Numbered from the stretch's first letter, positions 1-9,592 are shown. The stretch is DNA of 64,000 nt from Pasteurella bettyae CCUG 2042 (GCF_000262245.1 NZ_AJSX01000034.1:48883-112882), one strand, 5' to 3'. Notes: a model not told the origin generated them from the letters alone. Program-made: numbers and translations.

Positions 1-1088
1 GTATTGCTCAAGATGACGGCAACATGAAATTCGCTATAAAAACTTACCGCACTTTATTGACTCGTGATCCCAGCCTGTTTTTAGTGCGCTTTAATTTAGC
101 GTCTGCGCTTTATCTGGATAAACAATATGCACAAGTGCGGTCCGAATTAGCCGAAATTCGTAAAGAACAACAATTACCACAGGATTTTCTTGCTTTTGCT
201 CATGAGTTGGAGTTAGCCACTGAACAGCAAAATACTTGGTCATGGGATTTTAATTTGGGGTATGTGCAGGATAAAAATGTCAATAATGCACCTGATCAGC
301 AGGAAATAAAAACGACAAATGGCACTTGGACATTACCTAAACCCGAATCTGCACACGGTATAAGTTATTTTGCTACGGTAAATAAAGATTGGTTTTTGCT
401 GAATAATTGGGGCTGGCGAGCGCAAGGTTATGGGTTTGGTAAATATTATTGGGACAATAAAAAATACAATGACATGCAATACCGCTTTAGTACTGGTCCT
501 GTATGGCAGTCCGTGGATACTGAACTGACCTTCATGCCGTTTTACGGTATGCGTTATTATGGTGAACGTGCTTATGCGGAAACCATCGGATTACGTTCCG
601 TACTGAATTATCACGTTAATGGAAAATGGCGAATTTCTACCGCACTTGAAGGTGGTAAACGTACTCACCCCAAACGAGAATATCTAAATGGGCGTTATGC
701 ACTTGGGAGCTTTTCACTGGGTTATGCTATTTCACCTCACCAATATCTTCATTTAAGTGTGGATACTGGGTATCGTGGTGCTCAAGATCCTAGCGATGCT
801 TATCATCATCGTGGCGTACGTATGGGATATACCTTGTTATTACCAAAGAATATCGTGGTTAAAACAGATGTTAGCTATAGTTTGCGTCAATATCTGGGCC
901 ACAATCTATTTAATGTGGTGCAGCGGAATAAAGTTTTTGGTGCATCGTTTAGTTTATGGAAGACCGATTGGCAATGGAAAGGATTTATGCCGAAATTTAA
1001 TATTGATTATGAGCGTACGTGCAGTAATTATGTTATAGCAACCTACCATAAAACCAATATTTACCTTGATATTTCTAAATCATTTTAG
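1..1088 (+). CDS. Slam-family (DUF560) surface lipoprotein assembly modulator, 5' truncated by the window
   Basis: The reading frame is already open at base 3 and the methionine at base 24 lies inside it, so the gene starts upstream of the window. The first 55 or so residues resemble a TPR repeat (a LVRFNLASALYLDKQYAQ-type helix pair). The rest is a beta-rich barrel domain with alternating aromatics ending in a C-terminal phenylalanine, as in Slam/DUF560 proteins. Slam proteins sit in the outer membrane and help export surface lipoproteins such as TbpB, HpuA or hemophilin-type cargo. The stop overlaps the ribosome site of the TonB receptor that follows 9 bases later, so the two are cotranscribed. 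The cargo gene would be expected upstream, outside the window. A perfect uptake sequence lies at 133-141. Family assignment is firm; the cargo is unknown. Confidence 0.82.
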   Translation, partial: IAQDDGNMKFAIKTYRTLLTRDPSLFLVRFNLASALYLDKQYAQVRSELAEIRKEQQLPQDFLAFAHELELATEQQNTWSWDFNLGYVQDKNVNNAPDQQEIKTTNGTWTLPKPESAHGISYFATVNKDWFLLNNWGWRAQGYGFGKYYWDNKKYNDMQYRFSTGPVWQSVDTELTFMPFYGMRYYGERAYAETIGLRSVLNYHVNGKWRISTALEGGKRTHPKREYLNGRYALGSFSLGYAISPHQYLHLSVDTGYRGAQDPSDAYHHRGVRMGYTLLLPKNIVVKTDVSYSLRQYLGHNLFNVVQRNKVFGASFSLWKTDWQWKGFMPKFNIDYERTCSNYVIATYHKTNIYLDISKSF

Positions 1089-1097
1089 GAGATTGTA

Positions 1098-3281
1098 ATG
1101 AAATTGAAAAAGAGCGTTTTAATGGTGTTGTGTGCTTTATCACCGATAACTTATGCTGAAACAGAGGATGCTTTGGAAGAAATTCGCATTACGGCAGAAA
1201 ATCAGCTAAAACAAAGTTTAGGGGTATCCACCGTTCAACAACGAGATATTAAGGCTCAAGGGGTAGTTAATGATATTTCGGAAATTGTACGCAAACAGCC
1301 TGGGGTAAATTTGACGGGCAACTCTCCTTCTGGACAGCGCGGTAATAATCGCCAGATTGATATTCGAGGAATGGGGCCTGAAAATACCTTAATTTTAATT
1401 GATGGTCGTCCAGTACGCAGTCGTGCTTCCGTTCGTTATAGCAAACGAGGAGAGCGGGACACTAGAGGGGATTCAAATTGGGTTCCAGCGGAAATGATCG
1501 ATCGTATTGAAGTGTTCCGAGGACCAGCCGCCGCACATTATGGTGATGGAGCAGCAGGCGGGGTTGTGAATATTATTACCAAGAAGCAATTTGATAAATT
1601 TTCTGGTAGTTTGGATACCCTTTATAACCGTTCTTATCATGATGAAGAAGGAGATTCCCGACGAATTAATCTTAGCGTAATGGGGCCTTTAACTGAACAT
1701 TGGAGCTATCGTATCTATGGCAGTTATAACAAAACTGATCCTGACAAATGGTATATCAATATTATCCCTATTGTGCAGCAAGCAGGTCAATTGCCTGCTG
1801 GTTTTACTGCTGGACGAGAAGGAGTGAAAAATCGCGATTTTAACGGCTTGCTACGTTATGCTCCGAGTGAGGCACATGTTTTTGAGTTGGAATATGGTTA
1901 TAGCCGACAGAATAATATTTATGCAGGAGATTCCCAATTGAGTAATTCAAGCCATTCTGAATTAGGCAGTTCTTCCGAAAATGGTGGTAATGTATCGGAT
2001 TTGATTGGTCGCAGCACTAATATTATGCAACGTGAAAATGTAGCATTAACTTATGAAGGTAAATGGGGCAATATATCAAATAAAACCTATTTGCAACACG
2101 AATGGACGAGTAACCAAAGATTAGATGAAGGCATTAGCGGTGCGGGTGAGGGGGCTATTACGCAAGAACGTAGATGGATTGAATCGAAATTACGTAATTT
2201 CGATTTAAAAACAGAAACCTTTGTTGAACTGAATACTACAATGCCGCAAACTTTGACTCTTGGACTAGGTTATAATGAAGCTCATTTAAATGATCCCAAT
2301 ATCGGTAGAAGTTCGAGCTACGGTATTATCAGTAAAAATACTGGAACGGATTCTCGTTACAGCACCAAACGCTTTAGTGCTACGCTAGAAGATAACATAG
2401 CAATAACCTCTGACTTGGTTGTAGTACCTGGGATTTTCTTTGAATATCATAATGTTGTGGGAGGAAGTATCAATCCTACATTGAATTTATGGTATAATTT
2501 AACGGATAATTTAACCTTGAAGACTGGGATCGCACGAGCGTATAAATCACCGAGCATTCATCAATTGGCACCGAATTATCGACTTTATAGCCGCGGTGGT
2601 GGTTACGGCAATTATCGTCCTTGTTACGTGCAAGGCAATGAGGATTTGAATGCCGAAAGTAGTATCAATTCGGAAATCGGTTTGGAATATAACAATGACA
2701 AAGTTAATGTTAGCCTGACTTATTTCAATAACGACTATAAAAATAAAGTGGATGTAAATCACAAGGTATTCGGTAAGGTGACAAGTGGTACTTCAACTTC
2801 TTATGTATTTCAATATTACAATGTACCAAAAGCTTTAGTTCGTGGTTTGGAAGGATCGGTAAAGTGGAAAGTATTAGAACGGTTAAGTTGGAATAATAAT
2901 TTTACTTATATGATGAAAAGTTTGAACAAGACTACAGGGGAAGCATTATCCACTATTCCTAAATATACAATTAATTCCACTTTAGATTGGCAGATTACCG
3001 ATAAACTGCGTTCGCATCTGGCGGTAACCTTATATGGTCGACAGCACACTAAAGTTTTGCGTGGTGACGGTACTGATTTTGTTGGGGGAGAAGATCGTGC
3101 AGCTTATGCATTATGGTCATGGGGTGCACAATATGATATGACGAAAAATATACACTTGCGTACGGGGGTAAAGAATATTTTCGATAAACGTCTCTTCCGT
3201 TATAGTGGTAACACCAGTGGAGCAAACAGCTATAATGAGCCTGGACGTTCCATCTATATGGGAGTTGGCATCACCTTCTAA
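1098..3281 (+). CDS. fepA: FepA-family TonB-dependent catecholate siderophore receptor
   Basis: A 727-residue outer-membrane receptor. A signal peptide ends near ITYA (about residue 20). The plug domain (about 30-170) carries FepA hallmarks: PGVNLTGNSPSGQRGNNRQI, the GPENTLILIDGRPV segment, ERDTRGDSNWVP and RIEVFRGPAAAHYGDGAAGG. The barrel ends in a terminal Phe, with NIFDKRLFR and SYNEPGRSIYMG near the C terminus as in FepA. It should import ferric enterobactin or a related catecholate using TonB energy. The AGGAG ribosome site overlaps the stop of the Slam gene. Family assignment is strong; the exact ligand is inferred. No Fur site is visible because the promoter is upstream of the window. 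Confidence 0.88.
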   Translation: MKLKKSVLMVLCALSPITYAETEDALEEIRITAENQLKQSLGVSTVQQRDIKAQGVVNDISEIVRKQPGVNLTGNSPSGQRGNNRQIDIRGMGPENTLILIDGRPVRSRASVRYSKRGERDTRGDSNWVPAEMIDRIEVFRGPAAAHYGDGAAGGVVNIITKKQFDKFSGSLDTLYNRSYHDEEGDSRRINLSVMGPLTEHWSYRIYGSYNKTDPDKWYINIIPIVQQAGQLPAGFTAGREGVKNRDFNGLLRYAPSEAHVFELEYGYSRQNNIYAGDSQLSNSSHSELGSSSENGGNVSDLIGRSTNIMQRENVALTYEGKWGNISNKTYLQHEWTSNQRLDEGISGAGEGAITQERRWIESKLRNFDLKTETFVELNTTMPQTLTLGLGYNEAHLNDPNIGRSSSYGIISKNTGTDSRYSTKRFSATLEDNIAITSDLVVVPGIFFEYHNVVGGSINPTLNLWYNLTDNLTLKTGIARAYKSPSIHQLAPNYRLYSRGGGYGNYRPCYVQGNEDLNAESSINSEIGLEYNNDKVNVSLTYFNNDYKNKVDVNHKVFGKVTSGTSTSYVFQYYNVPKALVRGLEGSVKWKVLERLSWNNNFTYMMKSLNKTTGEALSTIPKYTINSTLDWQITDKLRSHLAVTLYGRQHTKVLRGDGTDFVGGEDRAAYALWSWGAQYDMTKNIHLRTGVKNIFDKRLFRYSGNTSGANSYNEPGRSIYMGVGITF

Positions 3282-3297
3282 AAATCCATAAAAAATC

Positions 3298-3361
3298 ACC
3301 GCACTTTTCAGCTAATTTTAGAGCAAAGTCAGCTTAATTGAATCCGATAGAAAAGTGCGGT
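3298..3361. terminator. Inverted pair of uptake sequences acting as bidirectional terminator
   Basis: ACCGCACTTTTC at 3298-3309 faces GAAAAGTGCGGT at 3350-3361 across a 40-base loop, followed by a T-run. It lies between two convergent genes (fepA and letB), the usual place for such paired uptake sequences. Confidence 0.7.
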
Positions 3362-3378
3362 ATTTTTTTGCCAAAATT

Positions 3379-6069
3379 TTATTGGACCGTTTCGGTCGTC
3401 TGTTCTTGTGGTGGCAGTACAGCAGAATTCCAATTTTTTGCATCAACTGGTTTTTTTATTTGCAATAAGAAACGTTGATTTGCCACGGCTTGAGGTTGAA
3501 TAATTTTGCTTGAAGGCGTAGAGAAAGAAATGCCGCCTTTCAACAATTGCTGTACTGATCCTGTGGTAATTTGCATACCAGACCAGCCTACCTCTGCACT
3601 GTAACCAGAGGACACCCAAAATTCAGAATTTTTACGTACCAAATGTTGATATTTAGGTGAAATTAATAAATGAATTAATACACGATCGCCTAGATCATTT
3701 AAATCCATATGACTAATCTTACCCACTTCAACACCACGATAATATACTGGTGAACCTAGCGTTAAATTGGCTGCATCAGAAGCTTCTACTATTATAGGGA
3801 AACCATTATTATATTTGTTAGTTTGTGAATTATTACTATCTTTGAGTACAAAACTCGTTTTAGACCCCCCTTTGCCGGCATCAATATCAATGTAAGGACG
3901 TAATAAACTATCTAAATTTTCAATACCACCTGCTGAAATCTGCGGTGAAATAATTCTAAATTGTGAGCCTTCTTTTGCTACAATGCCCATATAATTTGGA
4001 TTCATTAATGCTTTAGCAACCACTTTTTGATTATTTTTATCTAGACTAATACTTTCAATTTCACCCACTTCTAAACCAAGATAACGTAATGACATGCCTT
4101 GCGTTAAGTTAGTTGCATTATCTGTGGTTAAGGTAATGACTTGGCCTGCAGATTTTGCTTTTAGTTCATTAACATAAAGTGTTTTATTATTTCCACTACC
4201 ACTATTATCAAAACTAATTGCGCCTTTGAGAGAGCGTCCTAATGGGCTTGCTTGAATACTAATGCCTTTCGCTGTGATATCTACTTGAGCTGCACTTTCT
4301 ACCCAAAAACGGCTTTTATCTGTGAGTAAATGACGATATTTAGGATAGATCGCAATATCAACATCAAAGCTATTTTTCACAGGGCGAACTTCTAGCACCT
4401 TACCCACTTCGAATTGACGATAAAGTACTAGTGAACCTTTACTAATATTTGGTAAATTTTGTGCATTTAAGGTGATGCTTGGAGATAAATCTCCACTACG
4501 AATACCTGCTTCCGCATAGCTAAGATCTTTATAAATAGGATAAGATTTTAATGGCTCACCTTGGTTTTTATGACTAATTAAACGAATCCCACCTTGTAAC
4601 CATTTATCAGGATTTGCTGCTTCAAAACGTATGCCATCTAAACCAATTGAAACATCTAAATTAGAAGCTGCAACAAATTGGCTATCAGCATAGACTAAAT
4701 GGCAATATTCAGGCTTAATTGCAACCTGATATTCTACTCCTTGGACATCAATATGTTGTTTGGCAATTTGACCTATAGCAATATTATTGTAATACACTTG
4801 TTGCCCTTCAGTAATACCATAGGTTTCGGGTGCTGTCAGGGTTAAAATTAAGGCATTGGGTTGCTGTAATAGAAATTCGTTTTCTGTGTAAACTACAAAA
4901 TCACGTTTAGGTTCGCCTGAACCAGGGAGAATTTCAAAATATTCGCCACGTATCATGTCAGGTAATTTTTCTAATGCACCTAAATTAACCTTAGGTGTAC
5001 GTAATATGATATTCGTTTGGCTTTTTAATTCATTGCTAATATTAGGATCAACTAATAATTTGCCTTTTACCAAAGAATCATTAATACCTTCCGTGTTTAG
5101 CTCGGAAAGTATCCCTACTTGTAAGCCTTTATACAATACTTCAGTTTTACCCGCTTTTAAGCCAGGTTGATTAGGAACATTAATGGCAATTTCAATACCT
5201 CGTTGCGCCGATTGTAAGTTAGCGTAGAGCTTATAATATTGTTTTTGTTCAGCTTTGGCACTTTCTGGTGGTGAATCAAAGGCAATAGCACCCTGTACAA
5301 CCGCATTTAAGCTATCCATTTTGACATTAATACCAGAAGGGCTTACTTGGGCATTAATCCCACTGATATTCCAAAAGCGAGAATCCTTTTTCACAAGGTT
5401 GGCATAGGCTTTATCAATGATAACTTGAATTTCTACTTGTGATTGATCTTGCGTAAAATGATAATCGTAGATTTTACCTACAGGCATTTTTTTATAATAA
5501 ACTGATGCACCTTCTGAAATAGAGCCCAAGTCGTCAGCTAATAGGTGAATTAATAAATCGCCATCATCAACTTGAGCAATTGGTCCATTTTCTTCTGCAA
5601 TAAATTCATCTTGATAATCCCCATCACCAGGCTGAAGTGTAATATAGTTACCTGAGATCAGTGTATCTAAACCGGATATTCCCGCCAATGACGCACTCGG
5701 CTGAACAAGCCAGAATTTGGTATTTTGACGTAACACCGTTTTAGCTTCAGGATAAATATTGGCCTCGACTTCCACTTGTTTTAGGTTATCCGTGAAATTG
5801 ACTTTTTTGACAACACCAATTTGTAAACCTTGATAGCGAATTTGCGTTTTATTTGCTACTAATCCATCGCCAGTGTTAAAAGTAATATGAATGGTTTCCC
5901 CTTGTTCTTTGATAATTTGAAAGAACAGTAATGCCCCAATACATAAGGCAATGATTGGAAGTAACCAGAAAGGTGAAATTCGTTTGTCTTGTTTAATATT
6001 AGCTACCTGGATTTCATCTTTTAATGGTTGTTCTGTTTGAGAATCATGGTTTTGCATGTTGTTTGTCAT
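3379..6069 (-). CDS. letB: LetB/YebT-like seven-MCE-domain intermembrane lipid transport protein
   Basis: 896 residues from the chosen ATG at 6069, which has GGAA seven bases upstream; a longer frame to 6096 lacks such a site. An N-terminal cytoplasmic stretch is followed by one membrane segment (about residues 33-51, FWLLPIIALCIGALLFF). A tandem series of MCE domains follows, each opening with a pattern like GLVANKTQIRYQGLQIGVV or LTLGSPVYYRGVEVGKI. I count seven, matching E. coli LetB (877 residues, seven MCE domains) rather than the three of PqiB. LetB forms a hollow tunnel across the periplasm for phospholipids. It overlaps letA by about 26 bases, and the conserved pairing supports one operon. 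Confidence 0.88.
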   Translation of the reverse strand: MTNNMQNHDSQTEQPLKDEIQVANIKQDKRISPFWLLPIIALCIGALLFFQIIKEQGETIHITFNTGDGLVANKTQIRYQGLQIGVVKKVNFTDNLKQVEVEANIYPEAKTVLRQNTKFWLVQPSASLAGISGLDTLISGNYITLQPGDGDYQDEFIAEENGPIAQVDDGDLLIHLLADDLGSISEGASVYYKKMPVGKIYDYHFTQDQSQVEIQVIIDKAYANLVKKDSRFWNISGINAQVSPSGINVKMDSLNAVVQGAIAFDSPPESAKAEQKQYYKLYANLQSAQRGIEIAINVPNQPGLKAGKTEVLYKGLQVGILSELNTEGINDSLVKGKLLVDPNISNELKSQTNIILRTPKVNLGALEKLPDMIRGEYFEILPGSGEPKRDFVVYTENEFLLQQPNALILTLTAPETYGITEGQQVYYNNIAIGQIAKQHIDVQGVEYQVAIKPEYCHLVYADSQFVAASNLDVSIGLDGIRFEAANPDKWLQGGIRLISHKNQGEPLKSYPIYKDLSYAEAGIRSGDLSPSITLNAQNLPNISKGSLVLYRQFEVGKVLEVRPVKNSFDVDIAIYPKYRHLLTDKSRFWVESAAQVDITAKGISIQASPLGRSLKGAISFDNSGSGNNKTLYVNELKAKSAGQVITLTTDNATNLTQGMSLRYLGLEVGEIESISLDKNNQKVVAKALMNPNYMGIVAKEGSQFRIISPQISAGGIENLDSLLRPYIDIDAGKGGSKTSFVLKDSNNSQTNKYNNGFPIIVEASDAANLTLGSPVYYRGVEVGKISHMDLNDLGDRVLIHLLISPKYQHLVRKNSEFWVSSGYSAEVGWSGMQITTGSVQQLLKGGISFSTPSSKIIQPQAVANQRFLLQIKKPVDAKNWNSAVLPPQEQTTETVQ

Positions 6070-7303
6070 AAATATTCCAAAGTAAACGGCTATCAAAAAA
6101 CGTTGTTGAAAGCATTGTTAGAAACACGGCTGAGCCAAAATAGAAGGCAGCAGGTCCTACTGAAAAATTAATAATTTGCCCTCGAGTTACCAATGACATC
6201 ATCAAGGATAACACAAATAAGTCTAACATTGACCAACGACCAACGAAGTGAACAATATGAAATAATCGCATTTGCCATTTTATTGAATGTTTCCATTGGT
6301 AATGCACACATAACAATAAGTAGATCATAATAAATACTTTACTTATTGGCACAAAAATACTGGCAAAAAAGACCACAAAGGCAACAAAATAACTACCCAT
6401 TCCAAGGAAGCTAATCACGCCAGACATTAGCGTATCACCTGTGGCCACATTATTCATTGAGGTATAAGAAATTGGCAAAATATTAGCGGGAAATAGCATG
6501 ATAATACCTGCAATCAACGTTGCCCAAGTTTTTTGCAAATTAAGATGTTCAGGTATATCCATAGGGCTGTGACAGCGTGGGCATATAGGATGGTTTTTTC
6601 TGTCTATCATATAATGCTCAAAAGTATATTCACAGCTACCACATAAGTGCGGTGGATTTTTCTCAGAAATTTTTGTTAGCGGTAGGAGAGATGGATAAAA
6701 CTCATGCCATAGCGCTTTCACATTGATTTTAACAAATAATAATGTGGTCATTAATGAGGTGAGCAAAAAGCCAATAAGGTAAATATTAATTTCAATACTC
6801 GCATAGTCACGAACTTTGAATGCAGTTACTCCCAAAGCGATTAAATATACATCAAACATGACCCAAGGTTTAATGTAACCTAAGACTAATAATAAAATTC
6901 GTGGCTTTTTATGAGCGAGTTTAGCCACTTGTAACGTAATAACGAGCAAGGTGAAAGCTATGGGCATAAATACCGCGCAAATAAAGACTAAAAAAGCGGT
7001 GTAAGGATAGCCTTCAATGGCCATTTTCCAGACGCCTCCCCAAATTGAAGCATCGACTTTTGTTCCTAACAAATCAACACTTAATAAAGGGTAGGTGAGT
7101 GCAAAAGGCATAAGAATCAGAATTGAAATAGCAATAATAGAGCAGCGACGTAAACTCCAACGATCAGTGGTGCCTAACAGGTTATGACAGCGAGGACATT
7201 CTGCATTTTGATATTTATCCAAATCAGACACAGACACTAACGCATTGCAATCTCTGCAACGTACGATCTTTTCATCTTGGCTTGGTTGAACAAATGCTGT
7301 CAT
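6044..7303 (-). CDS. letA: LetA/PqiA-like inner-membrane protein, partner of LetB
   Basis: 419 residues starting at the ATG at 7303. That start has the same GGAAT-N4-ATG ribosome site as letB; the longer frame to 7330 lacks one. It has two similar halves, each with a zinc-ribbon-like pair of CxxC motifs (C16/C19 with C36/C39, then CGSC and CPRC near the middle) ahead of four or so membrane helices. This is the PqiA/LetA architecture. LetA is the inner-membrane partner that feeds or accepts lipids from the LetB tunnel. The gene ends inside the letB start. An uptake sequence lies at 6645-6653 within the coding region. Confidence 0.87.
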   Translation of the reverse strand: MTAFVQPSQDEKIVRCRDCNALVSVSDLDKYQNAECPRCHNLLGTTDRWSLRRCSIIAISILILMPFALTYPLLSVDLLGTKVDASIWGGVWKMAIEGYPYTAFLVFICAVFMPIAFTLLVITLQVAKLAHKKPRILLLVLGYIKPWVMFDVYLIALGVTAFKVRDYASIEINIYLIGFLLTSLMTTLLFVKINVKALWHEFYPSLLPLTKISEKNPPHLCGSCEYTFEHYMIDRKNHPICPRCHSPMDIPEHLNLQKTWATLIAGIIMLFPANILPISYTSMNNVATGDTLMSGVISFLGMGSYFVAFVVFFASIFVPISKVFIMIYLLLCVHYQWKHSIKWQMRLFHIVHFVGRWSMLDLFVLSLMMSLVTRGQIINFSVGPAAFYFGSAVFLTMLSTTFFDSRLLWNIYDKQHAKP

Positions 7304-7448
7304 AAAGATTCCGCTTAGAAAAAGCTTCATTTTAGCTATTTGATGATTATTTGTGAAGTTATTTGGGATAGTTGGGAAAAAGTGCGGTTGATTTTATAAA
7401 AATTTTACGCTCTAATGTGCGCTTTGTTTATGCTATTTAAGGACTTTT

Positions 7449-7748
7449 ATGAGTAATCAAGCAAAAAATATTGATGAACAATTTTATACAAGAGCAAATA
7501 ATTTTATTAATCTAGCCAATGAGTTATTAGAAACCACAGATAAAGATCGTGTGAGCGCTTCAATGATGTTTGGTTGTGCAAGGTTTAATGCTTTTATTGC
7601 TACTATGAAAGCAGAATATAAAGGGCAACTTATTGATTCTAAAGAAGATATAATTAGCTATTTTGTGGAAGAATATAAAAATATGCTTACCGCAAATTTA
7701 GAAGAATATATTGAAAATTTTGATAATTATGTGAAAAATAAGAATTAA
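7449..7748 (+). CDS. DUF3144 family small protein
   Basis: 99 residues, no signal peptide or membrane segment. The pattern EQFYTRANNFINLANEL followed by RVSASMMFGCARFNAFIA matches the DUF3144 family of small soluble proteobacterial proteins of unknown role. The start follows AAGGAC at a good distance. It stands alone, divergent from letA, with an uptake sequence just upstream (near 7380-7391). The C-terminal half is acidic and probably helical. I can name the family but not the function. Confidence 0.75.
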   Translation: MSNQAKNIDEQFYTRANNFINLANELLETTDKDRVSASMMFGCARFNAFIATMKAEYKGQLIDSKEDIISYFVEEYKNMLTANLEEYIENFDNYVKNKN

Positions 7749-7762
7749 CATAGAGGATATGG

Positions 7763-8494
7763 TTAATCTTTTGTTTGAATCATAAAGCCTTGAGATTGAA
7801 TGATCGCTTGTGCTTGTGATGAAGCAAGATAATGATAAAATCTCATGGCATTTTGATTTAGCAAACCACAGCTATAGTTTGCCATAATAGAAAACTCAGC
7901 TGGCAATGATTTAATTATAAATGCGCTATTATGTTTTAATTGTTTACGGTAATGTGCATAGCCAATAAACATATCAATCGGATAATGTTGTAATAAATAA
8001 CAGCTTGCCAATTCGCCTTGTGGAATTTTTACGCTATTTCTTCCACCCACTAACTGATATGCATGATTTTTTAAGCGATTTCCATGAGTTGGGTAGGCCT
8101 GTTCAATTTTTTCAAATAATTGCCAACTATAATCACCACTAGGATCACAAATTGGAGTTGAGGTGCCTACTCGTAGGTTAGGATTGAGTAATAAATCTAA
8201 GGCAGAACATTCTTTATATTCAGCTTTATTAAGTAAAGTGAGACATAGCTGATTTTGAGCAATAATTTGTGAATGTGAAATTTTATGTTGTGCTTCTAAC
8301 TGTTCTATTTGTTTGGTATCTGCACTAATAAAAAGATCACAATTTTCACCTTGCTCAATCCTTTCACGTAATAACCCAGCAGGGCCAAATATGGTTCTGA
8401 GTTTAATTATAGGCATATTCCAGTGCTTGATTAATTCAAGTAGTGCAGGATGGAAACTGCCTGCACTCAAGATGGTAATTTGATTATTTTGCAT
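7763..8494 (-). CDS. ModA-like substrate-binding-fold protein lacking a signal peptide
   Basis: 243 residues. It opens with ITILSAGSFHPALLELI, the first strand and helix of ModA-type oxyanion-binding proteins. FGPAGLLRERIEQGENCDLFISAD and the later GRNSVKIPQGELASCYLL fit the same fold. There is no export signal: the mature-like sequence begins at residue 5. The start overlaps the end of molA by 11 bases, so the two are translationally coupled. In H. influenzae a gene of this kind accompanies molABC, as I recall. Here no permease or ATPase gene lies between or beside them. It could be a cytoplasmic oxyanion binder or a decaying paralogue. Confidence 0.62.
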   Translation of the reverse strand: MQNNQITILSAGSFHPALLELIKHWNMPIIKLRTIFGPAGLLRERIEQGENCDLFISADTKQIEQLEAQHKISHSQIIAQNQLCLTLLNKAEYKECSALDLLLNPNLRVGTSTPICDPSGDYSWQLFEKIEQAYPTHGNRLKNHAYQLVGGRNSVKIPQGELASCYLLQHYPIDMFIGYAHYRKQLKHNSAFIIKSLPAEFSIMANYSCGLLNQNAMRFYHYLASSQAQAIIQSQGFMIQTKD

Positions 8495-9536
8495 TGGTGT
8501 CTTGGTAATTTGTGCGGTAGAATTTTTGATAATAATCTTGCACCATTTTATCTAAATCAAGATCTGCAAAAACTTCAGGATAAAGCTTCTTTGCTACCCA
8601 TAACTCACCTAAAGCAATAGCCTCTGGCATTGGATAACCCCAAGCTTTAGCATATTCTGGCATTAAATAGACTTTGCCATTTTTAACAGCAGAAATAGTT
8701 TTCCATTCTGCGGCTTGAGTAATTTCTGAGACGACTTCTGGATAACGATCTTGTACAAAAATCACATCAGGATTCCAATTTAAAACAGTTTCCATAGAAA
8801 CTTTTTGAAAACCTTTGAGAGCCTCTGCAGCGACATTGTAAGCTCCAGCATGTTGCATCATCAGCCCTGTATATTTTCCAGAGCCATAAGTTTCTAAATT
8901 AGGATTTGCTATATAGGTTTTTACTCGTTGTTCAGCTTTTAATTGCTTTAAACGTTCATTGAGCAATTGGCGATGGCTAAATGCGGTGTTAATTAATGCC
9001 TCCCCATTGTTTTGTTTTTCAAAGACATTTGCAATAAGGCGAATTCCTTTTTTTAACCCTTCATTATAAGCATCGTCTTCATTTGACAAAGTTGGATTAA
9101 GTTTAGAAGCTTCTTGAGTATTATCTTTGCGTAGTGAGATTGCAATAACAGGAATACCAACAGAGGTGATTTTCTCTATATTATCTTGTGGAAAATAATT
9201 AGTTACAAAGACCACATCAGGTTTTAAGCTTAATAAGCTTTCTATATTGACGGTTTTTAAGTCTCCAGGTGTTGCGAGTTTTGTTAATTCTGGTGCTAAT
9301 CTCGCAAATCCTTTGCCTAAAGCACTGTCCCATTTATCTAAAATACCTACAATTTGTTTAGTGGCATCTAGCTGAACCGCAATATTTAAGGTTTGATGTT
9401 GTAAGATGACGGCTCTCTCAATATGATCTGGAATGATGACTTGGCGATTTAATTGGTCGGTAATAGTGCGGTTTGCAAGAGTTACATTGCTTACTAAACA
9501 AGCGAGCAAACCTAAAATGAGTGAAGGTTTAAACAT
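8484..9536 (-). CDS. molA: MolA-type periplasmic binding protein (molybdate/tungstate, class III fold)
   Basis: 350 residues with a signal peptide (cleavage near VTLA, about residue 21). It then has the two-lobed helical-backbone fold typical of Fe-siderophore/B12 binding proteins: LKPDVVFVTNYFP in lobe one and WNPDVIFVQDRYPEV in lobe two. This resembles H. influenzae MolA (HI1472), a molybdate/tungstate binder that works with a BtuCD-like MolBC. Related proteins bind siderophores, so the ligand is an inference supported by the overlapping ModA-like gene and a ModE-like palindrome upstream. No molB or molC is present in the window. Confidence 0.7.
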   Translation of the reverse strand: MFKPSLILGLLACLVSNVTLANRTITDQLNRQVIIPDHIERAVILQHQTLNIAVQLDATKQIVGILDKWDSALGKGFARLAPELTKLATPGDLKTVNIESLLSLKPDVVFVTNYFPQDNIEKITSVGIPVIAISLRKDNTQEASKLNPTLSNEDDAYNEGLKKGIRLIANVFEKQNNGEALINTAFSHRQLLNERLKQLKAEQRVKTYIANPNLETYGSGKYTGLMMQHAGAYNVAAEALKGFQKVSMETVLNWNPDVIFVQDRYPEVVSEITQAAEWKTISAVKNGKVYLMPEYAKAWGYPMPEAIALGELWVAKKLYPEVFADLDLDKMVQDYYQKFYRTNYQDTNAK

Positions 9537-9568
9537 AGTGAATCCTTTGCGTTAGGAAGATGAAATTT

Positions 9569-9592
9569 CATTATATACTTGAATATATTTTG
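9569..9592. promoter_or_regulatory. Candidate ModE operator upstream of molA
   Basis: A near-palindrome of AT-rich half sites, CATTATATA (9569-9577) and TATATTTTG (9584-9592), separated by six bases. It sits 33-56 bases upstream of molA. The same left half CATTATATA occurs in the modE-modA intergenic region, and a ModE protein is encoded in this window. Inference from motif resemblance only. Confidence 0.45.
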
